Source: Mercurialis annua
Lineage: Eukaryota; Streptophyta; Magnoliopsida; Malpighiales; Euphorbiaceae
Length of the DNA stretch: 64,000 nucleotides
Reading direction: 5' to 3'
Assembly (NCBI RefSeq): GCF_937616625.2
Contig: NC_065576.1
Span: forward strand, 24,908,628 to 24,972,627
The notes below the pieces were generated by a model. That model saw only the letters and a list, made by a program, of their open reading frames with translations, did not search any database and had not been told where the DNA came from. The stretch's first letter is position 1. Every line of letters starts with the position of its first letter. Of this stretch, positions 1 through 13,740 are shown piece after piece. The position numbers and the translations under genes are program-made.

Positions 1-935
1 TCGTTCCGATTACCTAAGCATGGTTAGGTTATTTACGCAAAACGTGCGTGAAAAGTGACGCTAGATTAGTATGTCACGTCTCAAGTCTGTTTAACGCGTC
101 ATTCCGATTACTTAAGCATGGTTAGGTTTGATTAAGCAAAGTGTGCATGAAAAGGGACACTAGATTAGTATGTCGCGTCTCAAGTCTCTTTAACGCGTCA
201 TTCCGATTACCTAAGCATGGTTAGGTTATATTACGCAAAGTATGCGTGAAAATCGACTAGATTAATATGTCACATCTCAAGTCTATTTAACGCGTCGTTC
301 CGATTACCTAAGCATGGTTAGGTTAAATTACGCAAAGGGTGCGTGAAAAGTGACGCTAGATTAGTATGTCGCGTCTCAAATCTCTTTAACGCGTCGTTCC
401 GATTACCTAAGCATGGTTAAAGGTTATTTACGCAAAGCGTGTGTCAAAAGTGACGCTAGATTATTATGCCGCGTCTCAAGTCAGTTTAACGCGTCGATCA
501 GATTACCTAAGCATGGCTAGGTTATATTTACGCAAAGTGTGCGTGAAAAGTGACGCTAGATTAGTATGTCGCGTCTCAAGTCTATTTATCGCGTCGTTCC
601 GATTACCTAAGCATGGTTAGGTTATATTACGCAAAGGGTGCGTGAAACGTGACGCTAGAGTAGTATGTCGTATCTCAAGTCCTTTTTAATGCGTCGTTCC
701 GATACCTAAGCATGGTTAGGTTATTTACGCAAAACGTGCGTGAAAAATGACGCTAGATTAGTATGTCGCGTCTCAAGTCTGTTTAACGCGTCATTCCGAT
801 TACTTAAGCATGGTTAGGTTTGATTAAGCAAAGTGTGCGTGAAAAGGGACACTAGATTAGTATGTCGCGTCTCAAGTCTCTTTAACGCGTCATTCCGATT
901 ACCTAAGCATGGTAGGTTATATTACGCAAAGTGTG
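1..935 (+). repeat. Higher-order duplication, 693-bp spacing
   Basis: Positions 1 to about 245 recur at 694 to about 935 with the same private variants: a monomer lacking TA (GGTTATTTACGC), then one reading GGTTTGATTAAGCAAAG followed by GGGACACTAG. The spacing of 693 bp equals seven 99-bp monomers, so this is a seven-monomer higher-order unit seen about 1.3 times. The left copy is cut by the window edge. Confidence 0.8.
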
Positions 936-3900
936 CGTAAACAGTGATGCTACATTAGTATGGCGCGTCTCAAGTCTCTTTTACGCTTTGTTTCGATTAC
1001 CATGCTTATGTCGCATCACAAGTCTCTCTAACGCGTTTTTCCGATTACCTAAAGTGTGTGTAAAAAATGACAATTGATTAGTATGTCGTGTCTCAAGTCT
1101 ATTTAACGCGTCGTTCTGATTACCTAAGCATAGTTAGGTTATATTACGCAAAGTGTGCGTGATAAATGACAATAGATTAGTATGTTGTGTCTTAAGTCTA
1201 TCTAACACGTTGTTCCGATTATCTATGCATGGTTAGGTTATATTACGTCAGGCGTGCGTGAAAAGAGACGCTAGATTAATATGTCACGTCTCAAGGCTCT
1301 TTAATGCGTCGTTCCGATTTACCTAATCATGTTTAGGTTTTGCGTAAAAAGTGACGTTAGATTAGTATGTCGTGTCACAAGTCTCTTAAACGTATCGTTT
1401 CGATTACCATGCTTATGTCGCGTCACACGTCTCTCTAAGGCGTCGTTCCGATTACCTAAGCATGGTTAGGTTAAATTACCCAAAGTGTGCATGAAAAGTG
1501 ACGCTAGATTAGTATGTCCAGTCTCAATTCTCTTTAACGCGTCGTTTCGATTATCTAAGCATGGTTAGGTTGTGCTATACGCAAAGTGTGCAAAAGTGAC
1601 AGTATGATTCATCTCAAGTCTCTTTAAAATGTCGTTTCGATCACCATGCTTATCTCGCGTCACAAGTCTCTTTAACGCGTTGTTCCCATTACATAATCAT
1701 GGTTAGGTTATATTACGCAAAGTGTACGTGAAAAGTGACGTTAGATCAGTATGTCGCGTCTCAAGTCTTTCTAACACGTCGTTTCAATTTCCTAAGCATG
1801 GTTAGGTAATATTACGCAAAATGTGCGTGAAAAGTGACGCTAGATTAGTATGACGCGTCTCAAGTCTCTTTAACGCGTCGTTTTGATTACCATGCTTATG
1901 TCGCGTCACAAGTCTCTTTAATGCGTTATTTCGATTACCAAAGCATGGTTAGGTTATATTACACAAAGTGTGCGTTAAAAATAACAGTTGATTAGTATGT
2001 CGCGTCTCAAGTCTATTTACGCGTCGTTCCGATTACTTAAGCATGGTTAGGTATTACGCAAAGTGTGCGTGAAAAATGACAATTAATTAGTATGTCGTGT
2101 CTTAAGTCTATCTAACGCGTCGTTCTGATTACCTAAGCATGGTTAGGTTATTTTACGCAAGGTGTGCGTCAAAAGTGACGCTCGATTAAAATGTCACGTC
2201 TCACAGCTCTTTAATGCGTCGTTCCGATTACCTAAGCATGGTTAGGTTATATTATGCAAAGTTTGCGTAAAAAGTGACGCTAGATTAGTATATCGTGTCT
2301 CAAGTCTCTTTTACGCATCATTTCGATTACCATGCTTAGGTCACGTCACACGTCTCTCTAACGCGTCGTTCCGATTACCTATGTAGGGTTAGGTTATATT
2401 ACGCAAAGTTTGCGTGAAAGGTGACGTTAGACATACTCTTTAACGCGTCGTTTCAATTATCTAAGCATGGTTTGGTTATATTACGCAAAGTGAGCGTAAA
2501 ATGTGACGCTAGATTAGTATGATACGTCACTAGTTTCTTAAAAGCGTCGTTTCGATTACCATTCTTATCTAGGGTCACAATTCTCTTCAACACGTTGTTC
2601 CGATTACCTATGCATGGTTAGGTTATATTACGCAAAGTTTGCGTGAAAAGTGACATTAGATCAGTATGTCGCGTCTCAAGTCACTCTAACGCGTCGTTTC
2701 AATTTCCTTAGCATGGTTACGTTATATTATGCAAAGTTTGAGTGAAAAGTGACACTAGATTAATATGGCGCGTCGCAAGTCTTTTTAACGCGTCGTTTCG
2801 ATTACCATGCTTATGTCGCGTCAGAAGTCCCTCCAAACGCGTCGTTCCGATTAACTAAGCATGGTTTGGTTATATTACGGAAAGTGTGCGTGAAAAATGA
2901 CAATAGATTGTATGTCGCGACTCAATTCCATTTAACAAGTCGTTCCAATTACTTAAGCATAGTTAGGTTATATTACTCAAAGTGTGCGTGAAAAATGACA
3001 AAAGATTAGTATGTCGCGTCTTAAGTCTATCTAACTCGTTGTTCTGATTACTTTAGCGTGGTTAGGTTATATTATGCAATGTATACGTGAAAAGTGAAGC
3101 TAGATTAGTATGCCGCGTCTCAAGTCTCTTTAGCGCGTCGTTCTGATTACCATGCTTATGTCGCGTCAGAAGTCTCTCTAATGGGTAATTCCGATTACCT
3201 AAGAATGGTTAGGTTATATTACGTAGGGTGTGCGTGAATATTAATAATTGATTAGTATGTCGCGTCTCAAGTCTCTTTAACGCGTCGTTCTGATTACCCA
3301 AGAGTGGTTAGGTTATATTACGTAAAGTGTGCGAGAAAAGTAATGCTAGATTAGTATGTCGAGTCTCCAGTCTCTTTAACGCGTCGTTCCGATTAGCTAA
3401 GCTTGGTTAGGTTATATTAACAAGGTGTGCGTGAAAGGTGACGCTAGATTAGAATGTCCCGTCTCAAGGCTCTTTAATGCATCGTTCCGATTACCTAAGG
3501 GCGGTTATTATATTATGCAAAGTTTGCGTGAAAAGTGACGCTAGATTAGTATGTCGCGTCTCAAGTCTCTTTAACGCGTCGTTTCGATTACCATGCTTAT
3601 GTCGCGTCACAAGTCTCTCTAACGCGTTGTTCTGATTACCTGAGCATGGTTAGCTTATAATACGCAAAGTGTGCGTGAAAAGTAACAATTGATTAGTATG
3701 TCGCGTCTCAAGTCTCTTTATAGCGTCGTTCCGATTACCTAAGCATGGTTAGGTTATATTACGAAAGTGTGCGTGAAAAGTGACAATAGAATGTCGCATC
3801 TCAAGTCTATTTAGCGCGTCGTTCTGACTACCTAAGCATGGTCAGGTTATATTTCGCAAAGTGTGCGTGAAAAGTTACCTTAGATTAGTATGTCGCGTCT

Positions 3901-6900
3901 CAAATCTCATTAACGCGTCATTCCGATTACTTAAGCATGGTTAGGTTATTTACGCAAAGCCTGCGTGAAAAGTGACGTTAGATTAGTATGTCGCGTCTCT
4001 GATTTGTTTAACGCGTCATTCCGATTACCTAAGCATGGTTAGGTTTTATTAAGCGAAGTGTTCGTGAAAAGTGACGCTAGATTAGTATGTCCCGTCTCAT
4101 GTCTCTTTAGCGCGTCGTTCCGATTACCTAAGCATGGTTAGGTTATATTACGCAAAGTGTGCGTAAAAAGTGACGCTAGATAAGTATGGCCCGTCTCAAG
4201 TCTCTTTGACGCGTCGTTTCGACTATAAAGCTTAAGTCGCGTCATAAGTCTCTTTAACGCGTTGTGTCAATTACCTAAGCATGGTTAGGTTATATTACGT
4301 AAAGTTTGCCTAAAAAATGACAATAGATTAGTATGTCGCCTCTCAAGTCTATTTAACGCGTCGTTCCGATTTCTTAAGCATGGTTAGGTTATATTACGCA
4401 AAGTGTGCGTGAAAAATGACAATTGATTAGTATGTCGCGTTTTAAGTCTATCTAACGCGTCGGTCTGATTACCTAAGCATGGTTAGGTTATATTACGCAA
4501 GGTGTGCATGAAAAGTGACGCTAGATTAATAGGTCGCGTCTCAAGGCTCTATAATGCGTCGTTCCGATTACCTAAGCATGGTGTTATGCATAGTTTGCGT
4601 TCAAAGTGACACTATATTAATATGTCACGTCTCACGGCTCTTTAATGCGTCGTTCTAATTACACCTAAGCATGGTTAGGTTATATTAACCCAAGTGTGCG
4701 TTAAAAGTGCTGCTAGATTATTTATGTCGCGTCCCAAGTCTCTTTAACGCATCATTTCGATTACCTAAAGGTTATATTACGCAAATTGTGCGTGAAACGT
4801 GATGCTAGATTAATACGTCGCGTCTAACGCGTCATTCCATTACCTAATCATTGTTAGGTTATATTACGCAAAGTGTGCGTGAAAAGTGACACTAGATTAG
4901 TATGTCGTATCTCAAGTCTCTTTAACGCGTCATTCCAATTACCTAAGCATGGTTATATTACGCAACGTGAGCATGAAAAATGACGCTAGATTAGTATGCC
5001 GGGTCTCAAGTCTGTTTAACGCGTCATTTCGATAACCATGTTTATGTCGCGTTACAAGTCTCTCTATTTGCGTGAAAAGTAACGCTAGATTAGTATATCA
5101 CGTCACCAGTTTCTCTAACGCGTCGTTCCATTACCTAAGCATGGTTAGGTTATATTATGCAAAGTGTGCGTGAAAAGTGACGCTAGATTAGAATGTTGCT
5201 ACTCAATTCTCTTTAACGCGTCGTTCCGATTACCTAAGCATGGTTAGGTTAGGTTTCACGAATTGTGCGTAAGAAGTGACGCTAGATTAGTTTGGCGCGT
5301 CTCAAGTCTCTTTTATGCGGCATGCTTATGTCGCGTCATAAGTCTCTCTAACGCGTCGTTCCGATTAACTAAGCATGGTTAGGTTATATTACGCAAAGTG
5401 TGCGTAAAAAGTGACGCTAGATTGGCATGTCACGTCTCAAGTCTCTTTAACGCGTCATACCGACTACCTAAGCATGGTTAGGTTATATTACGCAAAGTGT
5501 TTGTAAGAAGTGACGCTAGATTAGTATGGCGCATCTACAGTCTCTATAACACGTCGTTTTGATTACCATGCTTATGTCGTGTCACAAGTCACTCTAACTC
5601 GTCGTTCCAATTACCTAAGCATGTTTAGGTTATAACTTTTCAACAAAGTGTGCGTGAAAAGTGACGCAAGAATAGTATATCATATCACAAGTCTCTCTAA
5701 CGCCTTGTTTCGAATAGCTAAGCATGGTTAGGTTATATTACGCAAAGTGTGCGTGAAAAGTTACAATAGATTAGTATGTTGCATCACAAGTCTCTTTAAG
5801 GAGTCGAACCGATTGCCTGCATTGTTAGGTTATAAGCAAAGAGTGCGAGAATAATGACGCTAGGTTAGTATGTCGCGTCTTAAGTCTCTTTAACGCGTCA
5901 TTCTGATTACCTAAGAATGGTTAGGTTATATTACTCCAAGTGCGCGTTAAAAGTGCTGCTAGATTAGTATGTCACGTCACAAGTCTCTTTAACGCATCGT
6001 TCTGATTACCTATGCATGGTTTCATTATATTAAGCAAAGTGTGCGTGAAAACTGGCGCTAGATTAGTATGTCGCATCTCAAGTCTCTTTAACGCGTCGTT
6101 CCGATTACCTAAGCATGGTTAGGTTATATTACGCAAAGAGTATGAGAATAGTGACGCTATATTAGTATGCCGCGTCACAAGTCTCTCTAACGCGTCATTC
6201 CGATTAGCTACGCATGGATAGGTTATATTACGAAAAGTGTGCGTGAAAAGTAACGCTAGATTTGTAAATTGCGTCACAACTCTCTCTAATGCGTCATTCT
6301 GATTACCTAAGTATGGTTAGGTTCTATTACGCAAAGTGTGGTGGAAAAGTGACGGTAGATTATTAAGCCGCGTCTTAAGTCTCTTTAACGAGTCGTTCCG
6401 ATTACTTAAGCATGGTTATGTTACATTGCGCAAAGTGTGCATGAAAAGTGACGCTAGATTAGCATGTCACTCCTCAAGTCTCTTTAACGCGTCGTCCCGA
6501 TTACATAAGTATTGTTGGGTTATTATAAGCAAAGTATGCATGGAAAGTATTGCTAGATTAGTATATCGCATCTCAAGTCTCTTTAACACGTCGTTCCGAT
6601 TACCTCAGCATCGTTATGTTATATTACGGAAAGTGTCCGTGAAAAGTGACGCTAGATTAGTATGTCGCGTCTCAAGTCTCTTTAACGCGTCGTTTATGTC
6701 GCCTCACAACTTTCTCTAACACGTCGTTCCAATTACCAAAGCATGGTTAGGTTATATTACGCAGAGTGTGAATTAAAAATTACAATTGATTAGAATGTCG
6801 CGTCGCAAGTCTATTTAACGCGTCGTTATGATTACAATGCTTATCTCACGTCACAAGTCTGTCTAACGCGTCGTTTCGATTACCTAATAGGGTTAGGTTA

Positions 6901-8135
6901 TTGTACGCAAAGTGTGTGTGAAAAGTACCAATAGATTAGAATGTCGTGTCTCAAGCCTCTTTAACGCGTCGTTCCGATTACCTAAGCATGGTTAGGATAT
7001 ATTATGCAAAGTGTATGTGAAACGTGACAATAGATTAGTATGTTGCGTCTCAAGTCTATTTAACGCGTCGTTCCGATTACCTAAGCATGGTTTCTATTAT
7101 AGTACGAAAAATGTGCGTGATATGTCGCGTCTCAATTATCTTTATCGCGTTATTCCGATTACCTAAGCATGGTTAGGTTATATTATGGAAAGCGTGAGTG
7201 AAATGTGACGATAGATTAGTATGTTGCGTCTCAAGTCTCTTTAACGCGTCGTTCCGATTATCAATGCATGGTTAAGTTATATTATGCAAAGTGTACGCTA
7301 AAAGTGACCCTAGAATAGTATGTCGCGTCTAAAGTCTCTTTAACACGTCGTTCCGATTACCTAAGCATGGTTAGGTTATATTAAACAAAGTGTGCGTAAA
7401 ATGCGACTCAAGAATCGTATGACGTGTTTCAAGTCTCTTTAACGCGTCGTTTCAATTACCATGCTTATGTCGAGTCACAAGTATTTCTTATGCGTCGTTC
7501 CGATTACCTAAGCATGGTTAGGTACACAAAGTGTGCGTGAAAAATGACAATAGATTAGTATGGCGCGTCTCAAGTCTATATAACGTGTCGTTCCTATTAC
7601 CTAAGCATGGTTAGGTTATATTACGCAGAGTGTGCGTAAAAAGTGACGCTAGATTAGTATGTCGCGTCTCAAGGCTCTTAAATGCGTCGTTCCGATTAAC
7701 TAAGCATGGTTAGGTTATATTACGCAATGTTTGCGTGAAAAGTGACGCTAGATTAGTATGTCGCGTCTCAAGTCTCTTTAACGCGTCGTTTCGATTACCA
7801 TGCTTATGTCGCGTCACCAGTCTCTCTAACGCGTCTTTCCGATTACCTAAGCATGGTTAGTTTATAGTACCCAAAGTGCGCGTGAAAAGGATCAATAGAT
7901 TAGTATGTCGCGTCTCAAGTCTCTTTAACGCGTCGTTCCGATTACCTAAGCATGGTTAGGTTATATTACGCAAAATGTGCATGATAAGTGACGATAGTCT
8001 CAAGCCTATTTAACGCGTCCTTCCGATTACCTAAGCATGCTTAGTTTATATTACGCAAAGTGTGCGTGAAAAGTGACGTAGATTAGTATATCGCCTCTCA
8101 ATTCTCTTTTCCATGTTATTCTGATTACCTAAATT

Positions 8136-9449
8136 ACGCAAAGTGTGCGTGAAAAGTGACGCTAGATTAGTATGTCGCGTCTCAAGTCTGTCTAACGCGT
8201 CGTTCCGATTACCTAAGAATGGTTAGGTTATATTAAGAAAAGTAAGCGTGAAAAGTGACGCTAAATTAGTATGTCGCGTCCAAGTCTCTTTAACTCGTCG
8301 TATCAATGTTGCTTATGTCGCGTTTGAAGTCTCTCTAACGCGTCGTTCTGATTACCTAAGCATGATTAGGTTATATTACGCAAAGTGTGCGTGAAAAGTG
8401 AGGCTAGATTAGTATGTAGTGTCTCAAGTCTATTTAACGTATCGTTCCGATTACTTAAGCATCGTTAGGTTATATTACGCAAAGTTTGCGTGAAAAGTGA
8501 TGCTAGATTAGTATGACGCGTCTCCATTCTCTTCAACGCATTGTTTCGATTACCTAAGCATGGTTAGGTTATATTACTCAAAGCGTGCGTCAAAAGTGAC
8601 GATAGATTAGTAAGTCGCTCCTCAAGTTTGTTTAACGCGTTGTTCCGATTACCTAAGCATGGTTAGGTTATATTAGGGAAAGTGTGCGTGAAAAGTGACG
8701 CTAGATAAGTAAGTCGCGTCTCAAGTCTCTTTAACGCGTCGTTCCGATTACATTAAGGATGGTTATGCAAACTGTGTGTAAACAGTGACGCTAGATTAGT
8801 ATGGCACGACTCAAGTCTATTTAACGCGTTGTTTCGATTACCAAGCTTATGTCGCGTCACAAGTCTCTCTTACACGTCGTTCTGATTACCTAAGCATGGT
8901 TAGGTTATATTACGCAAAGTGTGCGTGAAAAATGACAATTGGTTAGGATGTCGCGTTTCAAGTCTATTTAACGCGTCGTTCCAATTACCTAAGCATGGTT
9001 AGGTTATATTACGCAAGGTGTGCGTAAAACGTGACGCTAGATTAATTTGTCGCGTCTCAATTCTCTTTAACTCATCGTTCCGATTACCTAAGCATGGTTA
9101 TGTTATATTACACAAAGTTTGCGTGGAAAGTGATGCTATATTCGTATGTCGCGTCTCAAGTGTCCGTAACGCTTCTTTTCGATTACCATGCTTATGTCGT
9201 GTCACAAGTTTCTCTAACACGTCGTTCCAATTGCCTAAGCATGGTTAGGTTATAGTACACAAAGCGTGCATGAAAAGGATCAATAGATTAGTATGTCGCG
9301 TTACAAGTCTCTTTAACACGCCGTTCCGATTACCTAAGCATGGTTATGTTATATTATGCAAAATGTGCATGAAAAGTGACGCTAGATTAGTATGTCCAGT
9401 CTGAAGTCTCTTTAACGCGTCGTTCCAATTACCTAAGCAAGGTTAAGTT
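8136..9449 (+). repeat. 1.3-kb satellite segment repeated at the right end of the window
   Basis: This stretch matches about 62684-64000 in the same orientation, with shared private features: an aberrant short monomer reading CGATGTTGCTTATGTCGCG in the second copy (CAATGTTGCTTATGTCGCG here), the phrase AGGAAAGTGTGCG or its near equivalent, GACAATTGGTTAGGATGTCG, and GGATCAATAGATTAG before the final monomers. The offset is about 54.55 kb. The second copy runs off the window, so the full length is unknown. Confidence 0.8.
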
Positions 9450-9620
9450 ATCTTACGCGAAGTGTGCGTAAAAAGTGACCCTATATGAGTATGTTTCGTC
9501 TCAAGTCTCTTTAATGCGTAGTTCCGAATACCATGCTTATGTCGCGTCAGAAGTCTCTCAAACGCGTCGTCCGGATTACCTAATTAGGATGGTTAGGTTA
9601 TATTACGCAAAGTGTGCGTG

Positions 9621-9880
9621 AAAAATGACAATAGATTAGTATATCGCGTCTCAAGTCTATTTAACGTGTGGTTCCAATTACTTAATCGTGGTTTGGTTAT
9701 ATTATTACGCAAAGTGTGCTTGTAAAATGACATTAGATTAGTGTATCGCGAAAAATGACAATAGATTAGTATATCGCGTCTCAAGTCTATTTAACGTGTG
9801 GTTCCAATTACTTAATCGTGGTTTGGTTATATTATTACGCAAAGTGTGCTTGTAAAATGACATTAGATTAGTGTATCGCG
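9621..9880 (+). repeat. Perfect 130-bp tandem duplication
   Basis: Positions 9621-9750 and 9751-9880 appear identical base for base. The unit starts at AAAAATGACAATAGATTAG and ends at GTGTATCGCG. Because 130 bp is not a multiple of the 99-bp monomer, this is a later slippage or unequal exchange event and not normal register. Perfect identity, next to monomers that differ strongly, indicates a very recent event or an assembly duplication. Confidence 0.92.
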
Positions 9881-11900
9881 TCTTAAGTGTATCTGACGCG
9901 TCGTTCCGATTACCTAAGCATGGTTAGGTTATATTATGCAAAGTGTGCAGGAATAGTGACACTAGATTAGTAAGTCGCATCTCAATTCTCTTTAACGCGT
10001 TGTTCCGATTACCTAAGCATGGTTAGGTTATATTACGCAAAGCGTGCGTGAAAAGTGACGCTAGATCAGTATATCGCCTCTCATGTCTATTTAACGCGTA
10101 GTTCCGATTACCTAAGAATGGTTGGGTTATATGAGGCAAAGTATGCGTGAAAAGTAATGCTAGATTAGTATGTCGCGTCTCAAGTCTATTTAACGCGTTG
10201 TTTCGATTACCATTCTTATGTCGCGTCACATTCCTTAGCATGGTCAGGTTATATTGTGTAAAATGTGCGTTTTCAGTGACGCTAGATTAGTATGCCGCGT
10301 CTTAAGTCTCTTTAACGTGTCGTTCCAATTACCTAAGCATGGTTAGGTTATATTACGCAAAGTGTTCTTGAAAAGTGACGCTAGATTAATTTGTCAAGTC
10401 TTAATTCTCTTTAACGCGTTGTTCCGACTACCTAAGCATGGTTAGGTTATATTACGCAAAGTTTGCGTGAAAAGTGACGCTAGATTAGTATGTCGCGTCT
10501 CAAGTCTCTGTAACGCGTCGTTTTGATTACCATGCTTATGTCGCGTCATAAGTCTCTCTAACGCAGCGTTCCGATTTCCTAAGCATGGTTAGGTTATAGT
10601 ACGCAAAGTGTGCATGAAAAGGATGAATAGATTAGTATGTCGCGTCTTAAGTCTCTTTAACGCGTCGTTCCGATTACCTAAACATGGTTAGGTATATTAT
10701 GCAAAATGTGCATGAAAAGTGACGCTAGATTAGTATGTCCAATCTCAAGTGTCTTTAACGTGTTGTTCCGATTACCTAAGAATCGTTAGGTATACTACGC
10801 AAAGTTTGCGTAAAAAGTAACCCTAGATTAGTATGTTTCGTCACAAGTCTATTTAACGCGTCGTTTTGATTACAATGCTTATGTCGCGTCACAAGTCTCT
10901 CTAACGTGTCGTTTTGATTATCTAAGTATGGTTAGGTTATATTACGAAAAGTGTGCGTGAAAAGTGACATTAGATTAGTATGCCGCGTCTGAAGTCTCTT
11001 TAGCGCTTCGTTCCGATTACCTAAGCATGGTTAGGTTATATTACGCAAAGTGTGCTTGAAAAGTGATGCTAGATTAATTTGTCGCGTCTCAAGTCTCTCT
11101 AACGCGTCGTTCCGATTTCCTAAGCATGGTTAGGTTATATTAGGAAAAGTGTGCGTAAAAAGTGACGCTAGTTAATATCGCGCGTCTCAAGTCTCTTTAA
11201 CGCGTCGTATCGATTACCATGCATATGTCTTGTCAGAAGTCTCTCTAATGCGTTGTTCTGATTACCTAAGAATGGTTAGGTTATCTTACGCAAAGTGTGC
11301 ATGAAAAATGACAATAGATTAACGCGTCGTTCCAATTACGTAAGCATGGTTAGGATATAATACGCAATGCGTGCGTGAAAAGTGACGCTAGATTAGTATG
11401 TCGCGTCTCAAGTCTGCTTAACGCGTCGTTCAGATTACCTAAGCATCGTTAGGTTATATTAGGCAAAGTGTGCGTGAAGAGTGACGCTAGATTAGTATGT
11501 CGTGTCTCAAGTCTCTTTCACGCGTCGTTCCAGTCACCCTTATGGTTAGGTTATTTTACGCAACGTGTGTGTAAAAAGTGACGCTAGATTAGTATGGCGT
11601 TTCTCAAGTCTCTTTAACACGTCATATCGATTACCATGCTTATGTCGCGTCAGAAGTCTCTCCCACGCGTCGTTCTGATTACCTAACCATTATATTACGC
11701 AAAGTGTGCGTGAAAAATAACAATAGATTAGTATATTGCGTCTCAAGTCTATTTAACGCGTCTTCCAATTACTTAAGCATGGTTAGGTTGTATTACGCAA
11801 AGTGTGCGTGAGAAATGATGATAGATTAGTATGTCGCGTCTTAAGCTCAGATTTCCTATGCATCGTTAGGTTATATTACGCAAAGTGTGCGTTAAAAGTG

Positions 11901-13740
11901 ACGCTAGATTAGTAAGTCGCGTCTCAAGTCACTTTAACGCGTCGTTTCGATTATCATGCTTATGTCGCGTCAGAAGTCACTCTATTACGCATCGTTCCGA
12001 TTACCTAAGCATGGTTAGGTATATTACGCAAAGTGTGCGTGAATAATGATAATAGATAAGTATGTCGCGTCTCAAGTCTATTTAACGCGTTGTTCCGATT
12101 ACCTATGCATGGTTATGTTTTAGTATGCACAGTGTGAGTGAAAAGTGATGCAAGATTAGTATGGCGCGTCTCAAGTCTCTTTAACGCGTCGTTTCGATTA
12201 CCATGGTTATGTCGCGTCACAAGTCTCTCTAACGCGTCGTTCCGAATACCTAAGCACGGTTACGCTATATTGCGCAGAGTGTGCGTGAAAAGTGAAGCTA
12301 GATTAGTTTGTCGCTTCTCAAGTCTCTTTATCGCATCGTTCCAATTACCTAAGCATGGTTAAGTTATATTACGCAAAGTGTTCTTGAAAAGTGACGCTAG
12401 ATTAATTTGTCGCGTCTCAATTCTCATTAACAATTTTTTCCGATTACCTAAGCATGGTTAGATTATATTACGCAAAGTTAGCGTGAAAACTGACGCTAGA
12501 TAAGTATGTCGTGTCTCAAGTCTCTTTAACACATCGTTTCGATTACAATGCTTATGTCGCGTCACAAGTATCTCTAACGCGTTGTTCGATTAACAAAGCA
12601 TGGTTAGGTTATAACGCAAAGTGTCCCTGTAAAGTAACAATAGATTAGTATGTTGCGTCACAAGTCTCTTTAACTCGTCGTTCCGATTACCTAGGCATGG
12701 TTAGGTTATATTACGCAAAGTGTGCGTGAAAACTGACGCTAGATGAGTATGTCGCGTCTCAATTCTCTTTAACGCGTTGTTTCGATTACCTAAGCATGGT
12801 TAGGTTATATTATGCAAAGTGTGCGTGAAAAAGTGACGCTAGATTAATATGGTGCTTCTCAAGTCTCTCTAACGTGTTGTTCCGATTACCTAAGTATGGT
12901 TAGGGTAAATTACGAAAAGTGTGCGTGAAAAATGACAAAAGTCATTCCGATTACCTAAGCATGGTCTGTTTATATACGTAAAGTGTGCGTGAAAAGTGAC
13001 GCTAGATTAGTAAGTCGCGTCTCAAGTCTCTTTAACGCATCGTTTCGATTATCATGCTTATGTCGCGTCACAAGTCACTCTAACGCATCGTTCTGATTAC
13101 CTAAGCATGGTTAGGTTATATTACGCAAAGTGTGCTGGAATAATGATAATAGATTAGAATGTCAGGTCTCAAGTCTATTTAACGCGTCGTTTCGATTACC
13201 TAAGCATGGTTATGTTTTATTATGCACAGTGTGGATGAAAAGTGATGCAAGATTAGTATGGCGCGTCTCAAGTCTCTGTAACGCGTCGTTTCGATTACCA
13301 TGGCTATGTCGCGTCACAAGTCTCTCTAACGCGTCGTTTCGATTACCATGGCTATGTCGCGTCACAAGTCTCTCTAACGCGTCGTTCAAATTACCTAAGC
13401 ATGGTTAGGCTATATTACGCAGAGTGTGCGTGAAAAGTGACGCTAGATTAGTTTGTCGCGTCTCAAGTCTCTTTATCGCATCGTTCCAATTACCTAAGCA
13501 TGGTTTGGTTATATTACACAAAGTGTGCGTGAAAACTGACGCTAGATGAGTATGTCGTGTCTCAAGTGTCTTTAACGCGTTGTTTCAATTACCTAAGCAT
13601 GGTTAGGTTATATTATGCAAAGTGTGCGTAAAAAAGTGACACTAGATTAATATGGCGCGTTTCAAGTCTCTCTAACGCGTTGTTCCGATTACCCAAGTAT
13701 GGTTAGGGTAAATTACGCAATGTGTGCGTAAAAAGCGACG
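11901..13740 (+). repeat. About 1.1-kb higher-order unit, two partial copies
   Basis: The segment starting at 11901 recurs at 12999 with an offset of about 1098 bp. Shared markers are TTAGTAAGTCGCGTC, the short unit with GATTATCATGCTTATG, the phrase GAATAATGATAATAGAT, the phrase GTGATGCAAGATTAGTATGG, and a short unit with an altered box CCATGGTTATG or CCATGGCTATG. The spacing is close to 11 monomer lengths, although short units make up part of it. Confidence 0.75.
13287..13382 (+). repeat. 48-bp short satellite unit in direct tandem (2 copies)
   Basis: Two adjacent identical 48-bp short units, 13287-13334 and 13335-13382, each with GATTACCATGGCTATGTCGC. This shows that the short unit can amplify as a unit in its own right. 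Elsewhere in the window it occurs singly. The related copy near 12190 has only one. Confidence 0.9.

Noticed and set aside
6336..6719. 127-codon open frame in the satellite as a possible gene
   Set aside because: It is the 33-residue translation of the 99-bp monomer repeated about four times. The same pattern occurs at dozens of places on both strands, with no start context or codon conservation.
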